Shown here: in pieces, positions 8,537-17,751 of the stretch
Position numbering within the stretch: position 1 is the first letter of the stretch
How the letters are laid out: every line of letters begins with the position of its first letter
NCBI RefSeq assembly: GCF_001270065.2
Contig: NZ_LFYT02000014.1
Span: 1-64,000 of the forward strand
Length of the DNA stretch: 64,000 nt
Direction: 5' to 3'
DNA from: Limnohabitans planktonicus II-D5
GTDB lineage: Bacteria > Pseudomonadota > Gammaproteobacteria > Burkholderiales > Burkholderiaceae_C
Made by a program: the position numbers and the translations under genes
The notes under the pieces: generated by a model
The model's input: only the letters and a program-made list of their open reading frames with translations
Told to the model about the DNA's origin: nothing
The model's database searches: none

Positions 8537-9250
8537 TCAGACAGAGGCCATTTGACGCCAAACAGTTTTACCCCCACTGGACTTGTCCAACTGCGTCAGC
8601 ACCTCATCATGCGCCGCCAGTTCTTGGGCATTGGCGGGCAACACGGGCAATACAAAGGTGGTCAAGTCAACTTGAACCATCACTTGCTGAGCATCGTTGG
8701 AGATGGCATCCCCCACATCCATCAGCAAGGCCTCTTGGCCCCGCGTCATATTGATGTAAACGTCGGCCAGCAACTCGGCATCGAGCAAAGCGCCGTGCAA
8801 GGTGCGCCCGGAGTTGTCGACTTCGAGGCGGTCGCACAGCGAGTCGAGGCTGTTGCGTTTGCCAGGGAACATTTCCTTGGCCATGGCCAGGGTGTCGATC
8901 ACACCACTGACGTAGGCCTTCAACGGCTTTTTACCGACGCGTTCAAGCTCCTTGTTCAGAAAGCCGATGTCAAACGCTGCGTTGTGGATGATGAGCTCGG
9001 CATCAGCCAGGTAATTCAGGATGTCTTCCGTCAGCTCGGCAAACTTGGGTTTGTCACGCAAAAACTCGTTGCTGATACCGTGCACTTTGAGCGCGTCTTC
9101 GTGGCTGTCGCGCTCGGGATTGAAATAGAAATGCAGGTTGTTGCCCGTGAGTTTGCGGGCATACAGCTCCACACAGCCCAACTCAATGATGCGGTCGCCA
9201 CCTTCGGCCGACAAGCCCGTGGTTTCCGTGTCCAGAACGATTTGACGCAT
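8537..9250 (-). CDS. dnaQ: DNA polymerase III epsilon subunit (3'-5' proofreading exonuclease)
   Basis: 237 residues. It removes misincorporated bases within the polymerase III core. All exonuclease motifs are visible: ExoI DTETTG (7-12), ExoII around IIHNAAFDIGFLN, and ExoIII with HGALLDAELLADVYINM (DEDDh type). The end of the protein (TVWRQM) includes the segment that contacts the alpha subunit. The gene starts at ATG 9250, 13 bases after fdx, and appears to be the last gene of the isc transcript. Confidence 0.95.
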   Translation of the reverse strand: MRQIVLDTETTGLSAEGGDRIIELGCVELYARKLTGNNLHFYFNPERDSHEDALKVHGISNEFLRDKPKFAELTEDILNYLADAELIIHNAAFDIGFLNKELERVGKKPLKAYVSGVIDTLAMAKEMFPGKRNSLDSLCDRLEVDNSGRTLHGALLDAELLADVYINMTRGQEALLMDVGDAISNDAQQVMVQVDLTTFVLPVLPANAQELAAHDEVLTQLDKSSGGKTVWRQMASV

Positions 9251-9263
9251 TGTTCGCCTTCGC

Positions 9264-9602
9264 TCAGTGCAGCTCTTTGGCGTGGTTGATGGTGTAGCGG
9301 GGGATCTCGATCACCAAATCGCTTTTGGCCACAAAGGCCTGGCAACTCAGACGCGAGTTGGGCTCCAGGCCCCAGGCGCGGTCGAGCAGGTCCTCCTCGG
9401 TTTCTTCCATCTCATTGAGCGTCTTGAAGCCTTCGCGCACCACCACATGGCAGGTGGTGCAAGCCGCGCTCATGTCGCAGGCGTGTTCAATATTGATGTG
9501 ATTGTCCAGCAGGGCTTCGCAGATGCTGGTGCCCGCAGGCGCGGTGATTTCCGCACCGTTGGGACAGTATTCGGCGTGGGGCAGGATTTTGATGACGGGC
9601 AT
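9264..9602 (-). CDS. fdx: [2Fe-2S] ferredoxin of the Isc system
   Basis: 112 residues, the usual size. The four cluster cysteines are Cys42, Cys48, Cys51 and Cys87 (CDMSAACTTC and RLSCQ), the vertebrate/ISC-type spacing C-x5-C-x2-C. It supplies electrons for cluster assembly on IscU. It lies 14 bases after hscA in the isc operon. Confidence 0.95.
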   Translation of the reverse strand: MPVIKILPHAEYCPNGAEITAPAGTSICEALLDNHINIEHACDMSAACTTCHVVVREGFKTLNEMEETEEDLLDRAWGLEPNSRLSCQAFVAKSDLVIEIPRYTINHAKELH

Positions 9603-9616
9603 GGCGGTATTTTGGA

Positions 9617-11482
9617 TTACATCGACTGGATATTTTGACCAGCCAGGGCTTTCTTAATGCTGTGGTTCATGCGCTCGGCCGCAAAGGCTTCGGTGCCCTT
9701 GGCCAGCGCCTGGGTGCAGTCTTCCAGCGCTTGGGCGTCTTGCTCGGTTTGCACAGCGGCTTGCAGTGTGGCCATGAGTGCGTCGATGGCGCTGCGCTCG
9801 GGCGCTTGCAGCAAATCGCCGTCGGCCGCCAAGGCGCTGCGCGTGGCCAGCAGCATGCGGTCGGCGTCCACTCGCGCCTCGACCAAGGCGCGAGCCTTCA
9901 TGTCGGCTTGCGCGGTCGTGAAGCTCTCTTGCAGCATGGTGGCGATTTGATCATCGCTCAGGCCATACGAAGGCTTGACGTCGATGCGCGCTTCCACACC
10001 GCTGATTTGTTCTTTGGCGCCCACGCTGAGCAGGCCATCGGCATCGACCGTGAAGGTCACGCGAATACGGGCTGCGCCTGCGGCCATGGGCGGGATGCCG
10101 CGCAGCTCAAAGCGGGCCAGGCTGCGGCAGTCTTGCACCAGGTCGCGCTCGCCCTGCACCACATGCAGCGCGAGGGCCGTCTGGCCGTCCTGGTAGGTGG
10201 TGAAGTCTTGCGCCATGGCGGTGGGGATGGTCTGGTTGCGCGGGATGATGCGCTCCACCAAACCGCCCATGGTCTCGATGCCCAGGGACAGCGGGATCAC
10301 ATCGAGCAGCAGCAACTCGCCTGCAGCGTTGTTGCCCGCCAGTTGGTTGGCCTGAATGGCCGCGCCCAGTGCCACGACTTCGTCGGGGTTGAGGTTGTTC
10401 AGCGGGGCCTGGCCAAAAAAGTCGGCCACGGCTTGCTGGATTTGCGGCATGCGGGTGGAGCCCCCCACCATGACGACGCCTTGAACGTTTTCTTTGGCCA
10501 GCTGCGCATCACGCAAGGCCTTACGCACGGCGGTGATGCAACGGGCCGTCAGGGCTTGGGTGGCTTGATCGAAATCTGCACGGCTGATGGGCGACGACAA
10601 GGCCCCTGTCGACAGCGCCACATTCAGGCTGACCGTATCCGCGCTCGTCAATGCTTCTTTGGCAGCACGGGCTGCTGCCTTAAGGCGTGTTTTGTCTTCG
10701 GCTGTTGAAGCCTGCAATGCGGGCTGACGTGCCATGGCGACATCGGCCAGGGCTTGGTCGTAATCGTCACCACCCAAGGCGGAGTCACCGCCGGTGGACA
10801 AGACCTCAAACACGCCTTGCGTCAGGCGCAAGATTGAAATGTCGAACGTGCCGCCGCCCAAATCAAACACGGCATAAACACCTTCGCTGGCGTTGTCCAG
10901 GCCATAGGCGATGGCGGCCGCTGTGGGCTCATTGATCAGGCGCAGCACGTTCAGGCCCGCCAGTTGAGCCGCGTCTTTGGTGGCTTGGCGCTGGGCGTCG
11001 TCAAAGTAGGCGGGCACGGTGATCACGGCGCCGTACAGGTCGTCGTTGAAGGTGTCTTCGGCGCGGTAACGCAGGGTGGCCAAAATTTCGGCGCTCACCT
11101 CCACAGGTGATTTGGGACCTTGCACGGTCTGGATGCTGAGCATGCCCTGTTCACTGGCCGTGAACTCATAGGGCAGCTTGCTGCGGTCCACAATGTCTTG
11201 CAAACCGCGCCCCATGAAGCGCTTGACCGAGGCGATGGTGTTGACCGGATCGCTGGCAGCAGATTGCACGGCATCAAAACCAATTTGTCGCCCCTGCCCT
11301 GGCAAGAAGCGCACGACCGAAGGCAAGATCACTCGGCCATCGTCATCGGGCAAACATTCGGCCACGCCGTTTCGAACCGAAGCCACCAGCGAATGCGTGG
11401 TGCCCAGGTCAATGCCCACGGCAATGCGACGCTGGTGAGGGTCGGGCGACTGGCCCGGTTCGGAAATCTGCAATAAGGCCAT
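9617..11482 (-). CDS. hscA: Fe-S cluster assembly chaperone HscA (Hsp70 family)
   Basis: About 621 residues from ATG 11482; an in-frame TTG two codons upstream is less likely. The Hsp70 nucleotide-binding signatures are present: [12 protein letters not shown] near the start, [13 protein letters not shown] and [12 protein letters not shown]. The substrate-binding half follows. HscA binds the LPPVK loop of IscU and, with HscB, drives cluster release. Its place after hscB and before fdx is the standard order. Confidence 0.95.
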   Translation of the reverse strand: MALLQISEPGQSPDPHQRRIAVGIDLGTTHSLVASVRNGVAECLPDDDGRVILPSVVRFLPGQGRQIGFDAVQSAASDPVNTIASVKRFMGRGLQDIVDRSKLPYEFTASEQGMLSIQTVQGPKSPVEVSAEILATLRYRAEDTFNDDLYGAVITVPAYFDDAQRQATKDAAQLAGLNVLRLINEPTAAAIAYGLDNASEGVYAVFDLGGGTFDISILRLTQGVFEVLSTGGDSALGGDDYDQALADVAMARQPALQASTAEDKTRLKAAARAAKEALTSADTVSLNVALSTGALSSPISRADFDQATQALTARCITAVRKALRDAQLAKENVQGVVMVGGSTRMPQIQQAVADFFGQAPLNNLNPDEVVALGAAIQANQLAGNNAAGELLLLDVIPLSLGIETMGGLVERIIPRNQTIPTAMAQDFTTYQDGQTALALHVVQGERDLVQDCRSLARFELRGIPPMAAGAARIRVTFTVDADGLLSVGAKEQISGVEARIDVKPSYGLSDDQIATMLQESFTTAQADMKARALVEARVDADRMLLATRSALAADGDLLQAPERSAIDALMATLQAAVQTEQDAQALEDCTQALAKGTEAFAAERMNHSIKKALAGQNIQSM

Positions 11483-11539
11483 GTTCAATCAAAGGTGGTG
11501 TCAAGTCGCCCACCTGCATGAGGCGTTGCGACCCGAGGG

Positions 11540-12073
11540 TCAAGTCAATCGGTCGAGTTTAGCGTTCACTTCTTGGGTGAAGCGCTCAATGAACATGAGC
11601 GCCCTCACTTGCCCCACGGCTTGCGCGGGGTCTTTGGCCACATCGAGCAACTGGGCCAGCCCTTGCTGCACACGGCGCTGCTCGGCTGCCACCTCGTCGG
11701 CCAGGGCTTCGAGGCCTTTCACACTGTCGGTGTCTTCCAGGCTTTCGCGCCATTCCATTTGCTGCATCAGGAACGCAGCGGGCATGGCCGTGTTGTTTTC
11801 GGCCTGCACGGGTGCACCTTGCATCTCGCACAAATAAGCCGCGCGCTTGAGCGGGTCTTTCAGGCGTTGATAGGCCTCGTTGATGCGCACTGACCACTGC
11901 ATGGCCACGCGCTGTGCAGCGGCACCTTCGGCGGCGAATCGGTCGGGGTGGGCTTCGCGCTGCAAGGCTTTCCAGCGAGCGTCAAGCTGTGCGCGGTCCT
12001 GTGCGTACTGCATGGGCACATCAAACAGCTCGAAGTCGTTGGCTTGTAGCGAGATCACAAGCTCAGGACTCAC
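11540..12073 (-). CDS. hscB: Fe-S co-chaperone HscB (J protein)
   Basis: 177 residues. The N-terminal J domain starts at [15 protein letters not shown] and has the HPD motif (REAHPDRF) that stimulates HscA ATPase activity. The C-terminal three-helix part binds IscU. It starts at GTG 12073, sharing GTGA with the iscA stop, so the two genes are translationally coupled. Confidence 0.93.
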   Translation of the reverse strand: MSPELVISLQANDFELFDVPMQYAQDRAQLDARWKALQREAHPDRFAAEGAAAQRVAMQWSVRINEAYQRLKDPLKRAAYLCEMQGAPVQAENNTAMPAAFLMQQMEWRESLEDTDSVKGLEALADEVAAEQRRVQQGLAQLLDVAKDPAQAVGQVRALMFIERFTQEVNAKLDRLT

Positions 12074-12393
12074 ACGCGGAAAGATTCACCGCAACCGCAG
12101 CGGTCACGTTCGTTGGGGTTGTTGAAGCGGAACCCCTCGTTCAGGCCTTCGCGCACAAAGTCGAGTTCGGTGCCGTCGATGTAGGCCAGGCTTTTGGGGT
12201 CCACCAGCACCTTGACGCCGTGGCCTTCAAAGACCACGTCTTCCGGCGCGATCTCGTCCACATACTCGAGCTTATAGGCCAGGCCCGAGCAACCTGTGGT
12301 CTTGACCCCCAAGCGCACACCGACACCCGAGCCGCGTTTGGCCAAGTAGCGGGTCACATGCCGAGCTGCGGCAGCAGACAGTGAGATGGCCAT
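12070..12393 (-). CDS. iscA: Fe-S cluster A-type carrier IscA
   Basis: 107 residues. The three cluster ligands of A-type carriers are present: Cys35 (TTGCSGLAY) and Cys99/Cys101 (DRCGCGESF). It transfers clusters to apoproteins. It begins one base after the iscU stop. Confidence 0.95.
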   Translation of the reverse strand: MAISLSAAAARHVTRYLAKRGSGVGVRLGVKTTGCSGLAYKLEYVDEIAPEDVVFEGHGVKVLVDPKSLAYIDGTELDFVREGLNEGFRFNNPNERDRCGCGESFRV

Positions 12394-12394
12394 G

Positions 12395-12781
12395 TCAGTT
12401 CAGGTGTTTCTTTTTGTAGTCGTCCACTGCCGCCTTGATGGCGTCTTCGGCCAAGATGGAGCAGTGGATTTTGACGGGTGGCAACGCCAGTTCTTCAGCG
12501 ATCTGGCTGTTCTTCAAGGCCGCCGCTTCGTCCAGCGTCTTGCCCTTGACCCATTCGGTCACCAGCGAGCTCGACGCGATGGCCGAGCCGCAGCCGTAGG
12601 TCTTGAAGCGGGCATCTTCGATCACACCGGTTGTCGGGTTGACCTTGATCTGCAACTTCATCACATCGCCACAAGCCGGTGCGCCGACCATGCCGGTGCC
12701 CACGTCTTCGTCACCCTTGTCGAACGAGCCGACGTTGCGGGGATTTTCATAGTGGTCAACCACTTTTTCAGAATATGCCAT
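12395..12781 (-). CDS. iscU: Fe-S cluster scaffold IscU
   Basis: 128 residues. Scaffold cysteines Cys37 (APACGDV), Cys64 (YGCGSA) and Cys107 (KIHCSIL) and the HscA-binding LPPVK motif (100-104) are all present. It receives sulfur from IscS. It is separated from iscS by 137 bases that hold a heptamer repeat. Confidence 0.97.
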   Translation of the reverse strand: MAYSEKVVDHYENPRNVGSFDKGDEDVGTGMVGAPACGDVMKLQIKVNPTTGVIEDARFKTYGCGSAIASSSLVTEWVKGKTLDEAAALKNSQIAEELALPPVKIHCSILAEDAIKAAVDDYKKKHLN

Positions 12782-12813
12782 GTTGAACTCCTGTTTTGTT
12801 TAGTTGTGCTTTT

Positions 12814-12883
12814 GCGCTTGGCGTTGAGCGTTGGGCGTTGAGCGTTGGGCGTTGGGCGTTGAGCGTTGAGCGTTTAGCGTTTT
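12814..12883. repeat. Tandem heptamer array between iscS and iscU
   Basis: Ten consecutive 7-base units with consensus GCGTTGA or GCGTTGG (plus strand), the outer ones degenerate (GCGCTTG, GCGTTTA, GCGTTTT). On the transcribed minus strand it reads as repeated TCAACGC/CCAACGC. It lies within the isc operon leader to iscU. A degenerate trace (AACGTCAAACGTTC) follows near 12907-12920. I have the impression that such arrays are frequent between genes in Comamonadaceae; this is from memory. Confidence 0.85.
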
Positions 12884-12918
12884 CAGAAACTACCCGCTTA
12901 ACTTTCAACGTCAAACGT

Positions 12919-14139
12919 TCAATGCGCTGCCCATTGAATGGTGCTCAGATCGATACCGTCCTTGTACATTTCCCACAAGGGGCTGAGTTCGCGCAGCTTG
13001 GCCACGTTCAGGCGGATGGTGGCAATCGCTTCGTCGATTTCGGCTTCGGTGGTCCAGCGGCCAATCGTCATGCGCAAGCTGCTGTGGGCCAGCTCGTCGC
13101 TGCGGCCCAAGGCGCGCAACACATAGCTGGGCTCCAGGCTGGCCGAGGTGCAGGCCGATCCGGACGACACCGCCAGTCCCTTGATGCCCATGATGAGCGA
13201 TTCGCCTTCGACGAAGTTGAAGCTCATGTTGATGTTGTGCGGCACGCGCTGCGAGGCGTGGCCGTTCAAAAACACCTGTTCCATGTCTTTCAGACCATTG
13301 ATCAGGCGGTCGTGCAAGGCGCGGGCCTTGGCGTTGTCCTGGTCCATCTCCAGACGGGCCAAGCGGAAGGCCTCGCCCATGCCCACGCACTGGTGGGTGG
13401 GCAATGTGCCTGAGCGCATGCCGCGCTCGTGGCCACCGCCGTGCATCTGTGCTTCCAAGCGCACGCGGGGTTTGCGGCGCACATACAAAGCGCCAATGCC
13501 TTTGGGGCCATAGGTCTTGTGCGAGGCCAGGCTCATCAGGTCAACCGGCAGCGTGGCCATGTCAATCGCCACTTTTCCGGTGGCTTGCGCAGCATCCACA
13601 TGGAAGATGATGCCTTTTTCGCGGCACAGCGCGCCAATGCCGGGGATGTCCTGAATCACGCCGATTTCGTTGTTCACGAACATCACGCTGATCAGGATGG
13701 TGTCGGGGCGAATGGCGGCCTTGAGCACGTCCATGCTGAGCATGCCGTCTTCCTGCACGTCCAGATAGCTGACTTCAAAGCCCTGACGCTCCAGCTCGCG
13801 CATGGTGTCGAGCACGGCTTTGTGTTCGGTCTTGACGGTGATCAGGTGCTTGCCGCGTGATTTGTAAAAGTGCGCTGCGCCCTTGATGGCCAAGTTGTTC
13901 GATTCGGTCGCGCCGCTGGTCCAGACGATTTCACGGGGGTCGGCACCGATCAGGGCGGCCACGTCTTCACGAGCTTTTTCAACGGCGGCTTCGGCTTCCC
14001 AGCCCCAAGCGTGGCTGCGGGATGCGGGGTTGCCAAAGTGCTCGCGCAACCAGGGGATCATGGCGTCCACCACACGGGGGTCGCAAGGCGTGGTCGCGCC
14101 GTAGTCCAAGTAAATCGGCAGGTGTGGGGTGGTGTCCAT
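12919..14139 (-). CDS. iscS: Cysteine desulfurase IscS
   Basis: 406 residues from ATG 14139 (beginning [20 protein letters not shown]), preceded by AGAGAAG. The reading frame extends further upstream, but that part is only the opposite frame of iscR. It has the PLP-binding Lys in [12 protein letters not shown] and the mobile active-site loop with [13 protein letters not shown]. It converts cysteine to alanine and passes sulfur to IscU. It follows iscR by 23 bases. Confidence 0.96.
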   Translation of the reverse strand: MDTTPHLPIYLDYGATTPCDPRVVDAMIPWLREHFGNPASRSHAWGWEAEAAVEKAREDVAALIGADPREIVWTSGATESNNLAIKGAAHFYKSRGKHLITVKTEHKAVLDTMRELERQGFEVSYLDVQEDGMLSMDVLKAAIRPDTILISVMFVNNEIGVIQDIPGIGALCREKGIIFHVDAAQATGKVAIDMATLPVDLMSLASHKTYGPKGIGALYVRRKPRVRLEAQMHGGGHERGMRSGTLPTHQCVGMGEAFRLARLEMDQDNAKARALHDRLINGLKDMEQVFLNGHASQRVPHNINMSFNFVEGESLIMGIKGLAVSSGSACTSASLEPSYVLRALGRSDELAHSSLRMTIGRWTTEAEIDEAIATIRLNVAKLRELSPLWEMYKDGIDLSTIQWAAH

Positions 14140-14162
14140 GGCGGTACTTCTCTCGAAAAAAA

Positions 14163-14699
14163 TCAGGATTTGGCAAACACATTGCCCAGATCGAACACCG
14201 AATTCGGGCCGGTCACGCGAATGGGTTTGACCACAGGCATAGGCGAAATCGCCCGTTTGATGTTGGGCTTGGATTCGATCACCAGCCCTTTGGAAAGCTG
14301 GTCTTCCACCAGCTTTTGGAGGGAGACAGAGTCGAGAAACTCGACCATTTTGGAATTGAGCGAGGCCCACAGGTCGTGCGTCATGCAGCGGCCTTCCCCA
14401 CCGTTGCAGTTCTCTTTGCCACCGCAATGGGTGGCGTCAATCGGCTCATCGACCGACAAGATGATGTCGGCCACGGTGATGTCTGCGGCTTTGCGACCCA
14501 AGGTGTAACCGCCCCCGGGGCCACGGGTGGACTCGACCAGGTTGTGGCGGCGCAGCTTGCCAAACAGCTGCTCGAGGTAAGACAGGGAAATCTGCTGGCG
14601 TTGGCTGATCGCTGCCAAAGTCACGGGGCCTGCGTCTTGGCGCAAAGCCAGATCGATCATGGCGGTGACGGCGAAACGGCCTTTGGTGGTGAGGCGCAT
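14163..14699 (-). CDS. iscR: Fe-S responsive regulator IscR (Rrf2 family)
   Basis: 178 residues. N-terminal winged helix ([19 protein letters not shown]); cluster ligands Cys92, Cys98, Cys105 and likely His108 ([18 protein letters not shown]), one residue longer in the last gap than the E. coli protein. With a [2Fe-2S] cluster it represses its own operon; when clusters are short, repression lifts. The upstream operators fit this. First gene of the isc operon. Confidence 0.95.
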   Translation of the reverse strand: MRLTTKGRFAVTAMIDLALRQDAGPVTLAAISQRQQISLSYLEQLFGKLRRHNLVESTRGPGGGYTLGRKAADITVADIILSVDEPIDATHCGGKENCNGGEGRCMTHDLWASLNSKMVEFLDSVSLQKLVEDQLSKGLVIESKPNIKRAISPMPVVKPIRVTGPNSVFDLGNVFAKS

Positions 14700-14749
14700 G
14701 GCAGGCTCCAGAAGTGTGGGGGTGCTCAGCTCAGAAACAGGTCAAGCAG

Positions 14750-14775
14750 GTTCCCGACTAAACGAGTCAAGTATA
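14750..14775 (-). promoter_or_regulatory. isc promoter -10 with type 1 IscR operator
   Basis: On the minus strand ATACTTGACT and AGTCGG flank a 5-base centre, a close match to the E. coli type 1 IscR site (ATASYYGACT...AGTCRRSTAT), mismatching mainly in the centre and last bases. A -10 box TATACT (minus strand, 14775-14770) overlaps its upstream end, so bound IscR would block transcription. Matching is by eye. Confidence 0.7.
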
Positions 14776-14782
14776 GCGCAAT

Positions 14783-14801
14783 CCCGATTAAATCACTCGG
14801 G
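14783..14801 (-). promoter_or_regulatory. Second dyad in the isc promoter
   Basis: CCCGA-N9-TCGGG inverted repeat just upstream of the -10 box, in the region expected for the -35. It shares the AATCGGG half with the downstream IscR site, so it may be a second, weaker IscR operator, as in enterobacterial isc promoters that carry two sites. Confidence 0.45.
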
Positions 14802-14819
14802 TTATCACCATTGAAAAAC

Positions 14820-14887
14820 GTCGGACTCTGCGAGTGCCGACCTACAAGATGACCGTATTTCGCAGGTCGGTGGTCGAAGACCCCGAC
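14820..14887. repeat. Single copy of the ~70-base palindromic repeat, 3' of uvrB
   Basis: Left arm 14820-14845 and right arm 14862-14887 form an imperfect 26-base inverted repeat with a 16-base centre. The arms start GTCGGACTCTGCGAG and end in CGAAGACCCCGAC. The same arms make up the array at 21407-21895. It ends 1 base before the uvrB stop codon, so it could fold at the end of the uvrB mRNA. Confidence 0.8.
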
Positions 14888-14888
14888 A

Positions 14889-17000
14889 TCAGGCCCGGAT
14901 CAAAGGCACGATGTTGTCGCCTCCTGTGGCACCAAAAGCCTGTTCCTTCAAGATGCCCAAACGGTCACGCACCTGTGCCGCTTTCTCAAATTCCAGATTG
15001 CGGGCGTGTTCCATCATTTGTTTTTCAAGCTGCTTGATGGCCTTGGCGATGTCCTTCTCGCTCATGTCCTCGACCTGGGCCTTTTGCAAAGCAGCCTGCT
15101 CCAGGCGCTCGGCTTCCTTGCCCGATTTTTCGCTGTAAACGCCGTCGATGAGGTCTTTGACTTTTTTGACAATGCTCTTGGGCGTGATGCCCATCGCTTC
15201 GTTGTGCGCCAATTGCTTGGTGCGCCTGCGCTCGGTCTCGCCCATGGCTTTTTTCATAGACTCGGTGATGCGGTCGGCGTACAAAATGGCGCGGCCGTTC
15301 AGGTTTCGCGCTGCGCGGCCAATGGTCTGGATCAGGCTGCGCTCGGCCCGCAAAAAGCCCTCCTTGTCCGCGTCCAAAATCGCCACCAGCGACACCTCGG
15401 GAATGTCCAAGCCCTCGCGCAGCAGGTTGATGCCCACCAGCACATCGAACGCGCCCAGGCGCAGATCGCGCAAGATCTCGACCCGCTCCACCGTATCCAC
15501 GTCGCTGTGCAGGTAGCGCACTTTCACGCCGTTGTCGCTCAGGTAATCGGTCAGCTGCTCGGCCATGCGTTTGGTGAGCGTGGTGATCAGCACTCGCTCG
15601 TTTTTGTCCACCCGGATGCGGATTTCCTGCAGCACATCGTCCACCTGGTGGGTGGCGGGGCGCACCTCGACCTGCGGGTCCACCAGGCCTGTGGGGCGCA
15701 CCACCTGCTCGACCACCTTGCCTGCATGGGTTTTTTCGTAGTCGGCCGGTGTGGCCGAGACGAAGATGCACTGGCGCATGCGCTTTTCAAACTCTTCGAA
15801 CTTGAGCGGACGGTTGTCCAGTGCACTGGGCAGCCGAAAGCCGTATTCGACCAGCGTGGTCTTGCGCGCCTTGTCGCCGTTGTACATGGCGTTGAGCTGG
15901 CCGATCATCTGGTGGCTCTCGTCCAGAAACATGATGGCGTCAGGCGGCATGTAATCGGTGAGCGTGCTGGGCGGGTCGCCAGGCGCTGCGCCCGACAAAT
16001 GGCGGGTGTAGTTTTCAATGCCTTTGCAGTGGCCCACTTCGGACAGCATTTCGAGGTCAAACCGGGTACGCTGCTCCAGCCGCTGGGCTTCCACCAGCTT
16101 GCCCATGCCCACCAGTTCTTTGAGGCGTTGGGCCAACTCCAGCTTGATGGTCTCCACGGCCGCCAGCACCTTGTCACGCGGCGTCACATAGTGGCTGGAC
16201 GGGTACACCGTGAAACGCGGAATCTTCTGGCGGATGCGTCCGGTGAGCGGGTCAAACAGCTGCAGGCTCTCGATCTCGTCGTCGAACAACTCAATGCGGA
16301 TGGCCAGCTCGGAGTGTTCTGCCGGGAACACGTCGATGGTGTCGCCGCGTACCCGGAACTTACCGCGTGAAAATTCCATGTCATTGCGCTGGTACTGCAT
16401 GCGGATCAGCTGCGCGATCACGTCGCGCTGGCCCAGCTTGTCGCCCGTGCGCAGCGTCATGATCATGCGGTGGTAGCTCTCGGGCTCACCGATACCGTAG
16501 ATGGCCGACACGGTGGCCACGATCACCACATCGCGACGCTCCATGATGCTTTTGGTGCAAGACAGCCGCATCTGCTCGATGTGCTCGTTGATCGCAGAGT
16601 CTTTCTCGATGAACAGGTCGCGCTGAGGCACATAAGCCTCTGGCTGGTAATAGTCGTAGTAACTGACGAAATACTCGACAGCGTTTTTGGGAAAGAACTC
16701 ACGAAATTCGCTGTAGAGCTGCGCCGCCAGCGTCTTGTTGGGTGCAAACACAATGGCTGGCCGCCCCAACTGGGCGATGACGTTGGCCATGGTGAAGGTC
16801 TTGCCCGAACCGGTCACACCCAGCAAGGTCTGGAACACCTCTCCGTCGTGCACGCCTTCGACCAACTGAGCGATGGCCGTGGGCTGGTCGCCTGCGGGCG
16901 GGTAAGGCTGAAACAGCTCGAACGGCGAGCCGGGGTAGCTGACAAACTGGCCTGAGGGGGCAGCAGCAGGCACCTCTGCGAGAGGAATGATTTCAGACAT
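14889..17000 (-). CDS. uvrB: UvrABC excinuclease subunit B
   Basis: 703 residues. It verifies DNA damage after loading by UvrA and recruits UvrC. It has Walker A GVTGSGKT, the beta-hairpin region [12 protein letters not shown] that inserts into the helix, a DEAD-like DESH box, helicase motif VI around QTIGRAARN, and a C-terminal UVR domain ([20 protein letters not shown]) for UvrC contact. Length is normal for the family. Starts at ATG 17000. Confidence 0.97.
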   Translation of the reverse strand: MSEIIPLAEVPAAAPSGQFVSYPGSPFELFQPYPPAGDQPTAIAQLVEGVHDGEVFQTLLGVTGSGKTFTMANVIAQLGRPAIVFAPNKTLAAQLYSEFREFFPKNAVEYFVSYYDYYQPEAYVPQRDLFIEKDSAINEHIEQMRLSCTKSIMERRDVVIVATVSAIYGIGEPESYHRMIMTLRTGDKLGQRDVIAQLIRMQYQRNDMEFSRGKFRVRGDTIDVFPAEHSELAIRIELFDDEIESLQLFDPLTGRIRQKIPRFTVYPSSHYVTPRDKVLAAVETIKLELAQRLKELVGMGKLVEAQRLEQRTRFDLEMLSEVGHCKGIENYTRHLSGAAPGDPPSTLTDYMPPDAIMFLDESHQMIGQLNAMYNGDKARKTTLVEYGFRLPSALDNRPLKFEEFEKRMRQCIFVSATPADYEKTHAGKVVEQVVRPTGLVDPQVEVRPATHQVDDVLQEIRIRVDKNERVLITTLTKRMAEQLTDYLSDNGVKVRYLHSDVDTVERVEILRDLRLGAFDVLVGINLLREGLDIPEVSLVAILDADKEGFLRAERSLIQTIGRAARNLNGRAILYADRITESMKKAMGETERRRTKQLAHNEAMGITPKSIVKKVKDLIDGVYSEKSGKEAERLEQAALQKAQVEDMSEKDIAKAIKQLEKQMMEHARNLEFEKAAQVRDRLGILKEQAFGATGGDNIVPLIRA

Positions 17001-17042
17001 GGGAACTCGAAGTTGATGTTTCTGATGAAGGCGACAGCAAAC

Positions 17043-17357
17043 TCAATACCCGCCAAACAAAATATCCAGCGCATTAACCACCTGGGGTGAGTCAGCCCGC
17101 AAATTCAAAAGCGGTTCTCCCAGCCAACGCAAAGGCACTGCTGCCAAAGCAGCCGTGTCCAGCACCATCGCTTGACCTTCTACCGTGCAAACAGGGTTGA
17201 GGTCCCGCATGGGCAAAGGGGCAAATTCGGCACTGCGCAAAGGAATAACCACGCGGGTCGCAATGCGATCCAGAAAGGTGTTTTGCACATCCAGCAAATA
17301 CGGCGTGCGCTCACGAATGCGCGCGTCGGGGTGGACATAGACATCGAATTGGGCCAT
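17043..17357 (-). CDS. ccdB: CcdB-type toxin
   Basis: 104 residues. It matches CcdB: an N-terminal strand FDVYVHPDA, the TPYLLDVQNTFLDRIATRVV segment, and a C-terminal helix ending in NALDILFGGY close to the gyrase-contacting tail of F-plasmid CcdB. CcdB poisons DNA gyrase unless bound by CcdA. It starts 3 bases after the ccdA stop. Chromosomal copies often act in stability or stress rather than plasmid upkeep. Confidence 0.9.
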   Translation of the reverse strand: MAQFDVYVHPDARIRERTPYLLDVQNTFLDRIATRVVIPLRSAEFAPLPMRDLNPVCTVEGQAMVLDTAALAAVPLRWLGEPLLNLRADSPQVVNALDILFGGY

Positions 17358-17360
17358 GGT

Positions 17361-17600
17361 TCAGAAACTTCGAAAAGCATCTAGAGGCAAGCCCTCTTGC
17401 TCAATGCGGGCGTTGTAACTGGCGATGGCGTCCTGGTTTTGCGCCTGCCAGCGAGCCCAGTACTGGCGCTTGACTTCTTCGGTCAGCAAGGCGTCCACGG
17501 TTTTAGACACGTTCATGCCCAATTCCCGCGCCATGGCCAGCACCTCGGCATTGAGCGACAGGTTGGCCGGTTTTTTGGGGGCATCTTCAAAGCGCAACAT
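17361..17600 (-). CDS. ccdA: CcdA-type antitoxin
   Basis: 79 residues from ATG 17600, with GGAG 6 bases upstream; in-frame codons further up have no such site. N-terminal ribbon-helix-helix DNA-binding part (KPANLSLNAEVLAMARELGMN) and a C-terminal toxin-binding region (QNQDAIASYNARIEQEGLPLD), the pattern typical of CcdA (W-x5-N-x-DAI...YN). A perfect palindrome at 17621-17635 is its likely operator. Confidence 0.88.
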   Translation of the reverse strand: MLRFEDAPKKPANLSLNAEVLAMARELGMNVSKTVDALLTEEVKRQYWARWQAQNQDAIASYNARIEQEGLPLDAFRSF

Positions 17601-17620
17601 GCAAAACTCCATCAAAGATG

Positions 17621-17635
17621 CGCATATTTTATGCG
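17621..17635 (-). promoter_or_regulatory. Putative CcdAB operator
   Basis: CGCATA-TTT-TATGCG, a perfect 6-base inverted repeat about 20 bases upstream of the ccdA start. It lies in a short AT-rich stretch suited to a promoter. CcdA/CcdB complexes are known to repress their own promoter by binding such palindromes. Confidence 0.6.
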
Positions 17636-17751
17636 TAAAATAATTTCCATGAACTGGAATCGTATGCGGACAAGGCGCTTCCAGCTGGCTTCGGACCTGT
17701 AAAATTAGGGCCTTCGCGTCTTGCGCCCACCTTGCTTTACAGGAAACCTTC

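Noticed and set aside
12796..13413. Plus-strand frame running from the heptamer repeat into iscS antisense
   Set aside because: The repeat gives a periodic peptide (WALSVGR-like) and the rest is the shadow of iscS.
14140..14427. N-terminal extension of iscS
   Set aside because: It overlaps iscR in another frame; the IscS family begins at the ATG at 14139 with a ribosome site.
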